DNA of 64,000 nt from Struthio camelus (taxonomy: Eukaryota > Chordata > Aves > Struthioniformes > Struthionidae): the NCBI RefSeq assembly GCF_040807025.1, contig NC_090968.1, positions 434,001 to 498,000 of the forward strand, given 5' to 3'. Under the pieces are notes generated by a model that was not told the origin of the DNA, did no database searches, and worked only from the letters and a program-made list of their open reading frames with translations. Positions 58,789 to 64,000 of the stretch are shown here, piece after piece. Within the stretch, counting starts at the first letter, position 1. Every line of letters begins with the position of its first letter. The translations under genes and the position numbers were made by a program.

Positions 58789-61700
58789 TAGCTAGCCTGG
58801 CAGGAGGCTAGCTCCCCCACTCCCCACCAGCTGGGGCACAGCAAGCTCATGGGCTTGCACTTTAGGTGCAGTAGCTAACTCCTAAGAGAGGAACTGTCTG
58901 CACAGGCAGGACAAGAAGAAAAAAGCTTAATCCCTACGTTGCAGCCGATAGAGGAAAATCGGAGTGCTGGCTGCTTTTTGGAAGAAGGCGTCAGAAACAT
59001 AATTAACACGAGAGTTCCTCAGCAGGAGGTGATCACAGTGTTACCCTCACAGGGCATGTCTCCCCACAGCTGCTGCGGCGTTGTTTCCCACACCATCTTC
59101 CTGCAGAAGGAAGACCCTTGACTCGCACCCGAAAAACATGCCACTGAAAAGGAATCCTAGGAGAAAGCAGCAGAAATACGCTTAAGCATCCCAGCTGCCA
59201 AGTCTTTCAGGTGACAAAGTTCATCTGAGGAACACCCCATACCTGCCACTTTGGGGGCAGCATGGTTTTGCCCACCCCCCTCCTGAATGGGGGCAAGACA
59301 GGACAACCCAGCAAAACCACATCGCCTTCACTAACAACAGCTTGCAAGCCCCTGAGGAAAAGCTGCCCCTCAAAACAACTCCTGTTTTAACAGGTCACAG
59401 GGTTAAACACCTTCCTCCCCTAAAGACATTACAAAGCCATTGGCTGCCGTCCCTTGCCCAAGAGGAACTGCACAGCTTCTGCTGGCAAGCAGGTATCAGA
59501 AATCCAGGCAGACAACACAGCTCTGCCCTGTGAGCTTCCAGCCCTGATCCCACCCACCAAACATGGGGGAGCTACAAACCCCCCCGGGCCCTGCCCCGGA
59601 CACTTCACAGCTACAGAACTGCCCCACTTCTCTCATTTCGGCAAGGCATCTGTTACTGTTCAGGAGTTCCTCTCACCCGTGTGAAATGACACGGGTTTGT
59701 CTCTGGAGACACAATCTGCCTACTTGCCCAGAAAAAACCCACAGCCGCTTCCATTCAGTCACTGTGGAATTTCCAAATGAATGCAAAACAGAGGGAGAAC
59801 TTTCCTCTCTCTCGGTTTCCCAGCCCACTTGCCCTCTCAGCTGGTACATCAAGAACAGGACGAGATGCCTGTGGGCTTTCTCTAAGAGCTTAGGCTCAGT
59901 AGTACAGATTAAGGCCTCATGAGGAGGAGGTCCAGTTCCCTTTTCCGGGCGGAACAACCCACTCCGGAACAGAGATGTCTTTGTAACGCCTCCTTTGTAG
60001 CGCCGCCTTCTGATGTCTTTGCGCCTTCCCTTCTTCCGGCAGAGAGTGGCTGCTTAAAACAAAACCAAAGCAAAAAAGCACCCCACTCATTCATCTCCCT
60101 GTTTTGGGCCAAAAGAGCTGCAGAAGGATCAAAGGACACCAAATGGCTGCGCAATAAAGCATCAGAGGATATTCACTGCAGGGGAAGTAAAGCATCTAGG
60201 GGGCCAAAACACCCAAACCTTAACTTTACATGCACAAATGACAGGCTGTGACCTAGTGGTTATTGGCCAGGGAGACCCAGCCAGTCAAGCAGAGCGCTCC
60301 ATGAAAGCACGTGCTCCTTGCTTTGCCGAGGTCAAAAGGAGGAAAGCAAATGCAAGAAGAAAAGGGACAGAGAATCAGGCAAGGAACCGCATTAGGCCCT
60401 TCCACAGATTCACGGTGTGCCTGAGTGGGTGCCCCTCTGCAAGCACAAATACAGGAAAGGCCCTTGGGCTACTGCCTCTGGCAGGGGAAGCTCCCAGGCC
60501 ACAGCCTGCTGGAAGAATGCTCGGAGGAAAAAAAAAGAAAACATCAGTATATAGTGCCCTCTTCTGATCCTCCTTCCTAGACAGCTGCTGTTCAACACTG
60601 CCCAAGAGAGTGCCAGTGTGAACCAACAGCTCGTTTGACCCAGTGGACCCCGCTGCTCCTGCTCTGGAAAGCTGTTGGTGTAATCGTCTTCCCCACCTCG
60701 GCATCAATGGCAAAGACATCTAAGGAAGCCAGGTTAGCTAGAGATTTGTGTTACGCCAGCTAACACATGCAGAAATGCTTGCTAACGCTGCAGAGCTGCA
60801 ATAATTTGGAAGCTCTAACAGTGGGAGGTGCCAGGAGGAGAGTTACAAAGCTCTTGGAAGAACGCAATGCCCTCCGTGGACAGCACGCTTCCGCTTCAGC
60901 TGTCAGGCTGCTACTAGGAAGCCCCTCCCCGACAGTCTGCCCTCAGGTCAAAAGCCTAGCTTTACTGATTGCTCTCTAAAGGCAGTTCCTTTGTGCCAGG
61001 GGCCACCACGTACTTCACAGCAAAGCTTTGGCTCTGAATATACTGGGGAGTTGGCACAACCCAGGCATCCAAGACCCTGCAAGGAGGGCTCATGCTACGG
61101 CCTGACATAGGCTGGGAGCAGCACCATGAGGCTAAAGGGAGAGCAACCCATACGCCCCATCCTCAAGGACAAAAAGGATGAGGTCTGCTATCCTTGCAGG
61201 TTTTTAAGGAACTGCTTGTTAACACCACATAAGACCCAAGTGCTTTGGAATTAAGTAAATCCTTGCTCAGGAACCAAAACAACCAATAGGCATGGCAGGG
61301 ATTGAACTGCCAAGCCGGAAGGTCCAAATACATCGGCTCACTCAAGCAGCCTTGGAAGCGGATGCAGCAGCAGCCGCACTGCTGAGGCTCTTGTGCATCC
61401 CGGTGCAATTCAGGGCATGCCCGCATCGTGACGGAGGAAGGATGAGCACTCTCACTGTCGGTTAGGTAACTGCCTTGCTCATAAGCATGTGAATTAATGA
61501 ATCATCGAGTTAACAAATCAGTGAACTAGCTAATTAAGTAACTACAGAATTAATGACTTAGGCTAGTCTGCACAGAAAGGATTCACTCTTTCTTTGCTTT
61601 TGGGTTTTTTTTTCTTTTTTACCTAATAAGCTCATAAGACTAAAGTTGGTTTCACAAAGTACGCTGTCCTGTAAATTTGAGAGATCACAACGTGACACAC

Positions 61701-63211
61701 AGATCCGCCTTTTCCTGGGAGAGACCTACAACCAACACTCAGGGTAGCCCATGCTCATTGTGCTTTAAAGGCACCCAAGCCAGTATGGTGATAAGAGACT
61801 CTGTACCTGACCAGATCATTTCGCAGTGGGCCCCAAGCATCACCACATTGATGTCTGCACTGACAGATGGGAAAGTGTTCGGAGAAAAACCACGAGTCAG
61901 CTTTCAAGCACCATTAGATGTATGGGGCTCTCAGGTTATGAGGGACAACGCAGACAGATTCCTCATACGCACTGGCTGAGTAGGAAGCGTCAACTCGGAC
62001 AAAGAGGCCTTCTGACTATCATGTGAAAGTTGACGAGGACTGGAGCACGGCATCTGCTGGGGCTTTAACTGCAAGACTCCACACTGGACCAAGTTAGTCA
62101 TTTTGCAAGAAGGGATGCTGCTCCTGCCTCACAAGCAGAGCTTGTCATTTTGTACCACCCAACAGCCTTTCCTCAGATTCCAGGATCTACCCCAAAATAA
62201 TTACAAAACTCATAGCTTTGCATAACAATGGCACAGACATGTGAAAAAAGTACTTGTCAACTACCACGTAAATAACAAACAGTGAAAAGAGGAAAAAAAC
62301 CCAGCTCATGGGGACAATAGCAAATGTGTGCACATGACATTCTGACAAACTGCTGGCTAGAGAAGAAAATTGTTTGCCAGCAATCCAATTACACCTGACC
62401 TCCCTGCAGGGGACAATTCAGGACACCTGCAACAGTTCCATGCCTTCAGCTTTCTAGAGAAGCTCCAGAGAAGACACGAACCTGATCTAAACAAGGGAAC
62501 TTGGCTTGTCCCGAAAAGGTGCAATTTGCTTACTTGCTTTGGAAACTCTGCCATCATAAACAAACAAACAAAATACCATACACACCCCCCCCAAACAGTT
62601 ACAAAGGGATTATTTAAGAGTCTTGCCTAAAGTCTGCATTAATTTAAGACCAGGGCACCCAAAGGTGCACACAGAATTTGTCACTCACCATTACTGCAAA
62701 CAGCCAGAGACACTACAAAGGTCAGCCCGAGGAGAAGAGGGTTAAGTAACAATACCCACTCTTGACCAGAGAGACTGTTGTTCTGTCCTTCTTTACCAAA
62801 CACTTGGTGCGTTAGAAGCTGTTTGATCACACAGGGCAAGACCCATTTTCTCCTCGTGATTCAGAAGGGAACAGGGGAGTCTTGGCTTTCCTAAAGCAGC
62901 CATAGCCTGGAAACACTGATGCACAGAAGGCAGAAGCAAGGAAACGTGAACCCCTGCTTAGCTAGCTCCGTCTCCAGCAGCAATGCACACCTCGAGCAGA
63001 GGGTTTTGCTCTGTCTTTACCATTTGGGTTTAAGCAAGGGCCTGGGCGAAAGGAATTAAGGACATTTGTGTCGAGGAACATTGGAAACAAAGGGAAGAAA
63101 ATGGGCCCTAACCTGTAAAGGGTTTGAAAAAGTTCTTGATGCAAAGGAGAGCAACGGGCTTGAGCTGGCTTCAACCCACGTATTCCTTCCTGGCGACTGG
63201 GGAGGCCCAGC

Positions 63212-63400
63212 GTTGTGACAGTGAGCCCATGATAGTAATGGGTAAAGGGGATCACATTGGTGTTGTGATGGAACTGTATAATGCAACTGCTAGAGTTTGT
63301 GAAGTGTACACTGGCATTGTGGTTTCAGACTGTTGCTGTATCGCTCTGCTAAATCAGACATCCCATGTAGCATCAAATACCTCGAAAGGAAACTGTTATG
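63212..63400 (+). repeat. Dispersed repeat, copy A, unit 4
   Basis: Same element as 2125-2313. Confidence 0.6.
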
Positions 63401-63476
63401 GGGATGGGAGCTCTCACAGCTCCAGGCCTTTCTGCCCCTGTCGCGCTACAACACTGGCTGAAAGCACCACTCCGTT

Positions 63477-63807
63477 TCCCCCGGAGGGTGGCAAACAGCT
63501 CCCGCGCCCAGCTCAGGTTTCGGGGGCCAGTTCCCTTCCAGCGACTCCCACAGGGGAGCCCAGCAGAGCGGGGCCCAGTGGCAGCAGCCTTTCCTGGCGG
63601 AGGCTCCGCTGGAGGACAACTCCCACTGCCCCGGGGCCGGCCTCACACTGCTGGGGCGAGGGCAGGAGCCGGAGCCGCCCGCGAGGCCGCGTGTGGAGAG
63701 AGCAGAGAGCTCGGAGCTGTGACGTGCGGGTCTGCGGGGGACCGGCCTCGGGCGGCGGTGGGGAGGGCAGTGGCACCTGGCGCTGCAGGGCCCCGGGCCT
63801 GGGCTGC
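63477..63807. promoter_or_regulatory. CpG island, unit 4
   Basis: Same island. It has an extra CpG loss (cctcacactg near 63647) besides cagtggcagc. Confidence 0.45.
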
Positions 63808-63886
63808 TGAAGAGAAGGAAGGGGAGGCCCAGGTAATGAGAAGCTCCTGTGTGTCTTCGGCCTTGCGGCTGAGGAAGTAAAAGGGG

Positions 63887-64000
63887 GTGATTGTGGTGGT
63901 GCTGATGAGGGGCCTGGAGGACATCCCCTGTCTGGAGATGGTCAGCAAGAGCATGCTGGTGCTGGCCAAAGTGGTGCATGAGCTGAAGGGCAAGGACCTG
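63887..64000 (+). pseudogene. MROH-like exon fragment, unit 4 (cut by window end)
   Basis: First 38 codons of the same frame, truncated by the end of the window within the VVHELKGKDL part. Confidence 0.35.

Larger units (their letters stand above)
40729..61087. repeat. Tandem array unit 3 (20,359 bp)
   Basis: Third complete copy. It shares the interrupted C tract with unit 2, but like unit 1 it lacks the 7-bp and 1-bp insertions. To map a unit-1 feature, add 40728 before the C tract and 40726 after it. It carries the coding substitutions described under its two genes. Confidence 0.98.
61088..64000. repeat. Tandem array unit 4, first 2,913 bp
   Basis: Start of a fourth copy, truncated by the window end. 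It corresponds to unit-1 positions 1-2913 with no divergence at the window edge, so the array continues beyond 64000. It has private alleles, for example catagcctgg near 62906 (catagccagg elsewhere) and cctcacactg near 63647 (cctcacgctg elsewhere). Unit-1 coordinates map by adding 61087. Confidence 0.97.

Noticed and set aside
1-64000. Assembly artefact as the sole explanation of the repeats
   Set aside because: Each unit has private substitutions and the lengths differ by specific indels, which a simple duplicated contig would not show. Collapsed or misordered units cannot be excluded.

Overview
The window is nuclear DNA of a vertebrate, most likely a bird. CR1-type LINE 3' ends are present, genes have compact GC-rich introns with GT..AG junctions, and the two recognisable genes belong to vertebrate families. 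Nothing bacterial, plasmid-like or CRISPR-like was seen.

Layout. The whole window is a head-to-tail tandem array of one unit of about 20.36 kb. Unit 1 is 1-20361, unit 2 is 20362-40728, unit 3 is 40729-61087, and unit 4 (61088-64000) is cut by the window end. Unit lengths are 20361, 20367 and 20359 bp, and the differences are fully explained by a C-tract change (-2), a 7-bp indel and a 1-bp indel. The start of a unit is arbitrary because neither array edge is in view. Copies are nearly identical but carry copy-specific single-base differences, many of them CpG transitions. Alleles are shared in a mosaic way between copies.

One unit, in unit-1 coordinates: unassigned DNA (1-2124); a dispersed repeat, copy A (2125-2313); a CpG island (2390-2720); a decayed exon-like fragment resembling a maestro HEAT-repeat (MROH) protein (2800-3105); a nine-coding-exon TMCO5-like gene on the minus strand (3320-5762) with a candidate noncoding first exon and promoter up to about 6410; dispersed repeat copy B (7800-7995) and a CR1 (8001-8202); unassigned and C-rich DNA with a second CR1 (8203-11212); a TOPORS-like RING-finger gene on the plus strand (11844-14525); a small internal duplication of an exon-like block (16400-16741); a degenerate GTTA-rich repeat (17745-18062); and unassigned DNA to the unit end.

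Function. The two genes are divergently arranged with about 5.4 kb between their start codons and are amplified together. One encodes a 298-residue coiled-coil protein with a C-terminal membrane segment. The other encodes a 561-residue short TOPORS with an intact C3HC4 RING, the conserved central domain and two SUMO-interaction-like motifs. All three complete copies of each gene are open. Both families have reported male-germline roles elsewhere, so a co-amplified germline-expressed array, for example on a sex chromosome or germline-restricted chromosome, is the most interesting reading. That is inference. Exon models were built by eye from splice signals and phase.
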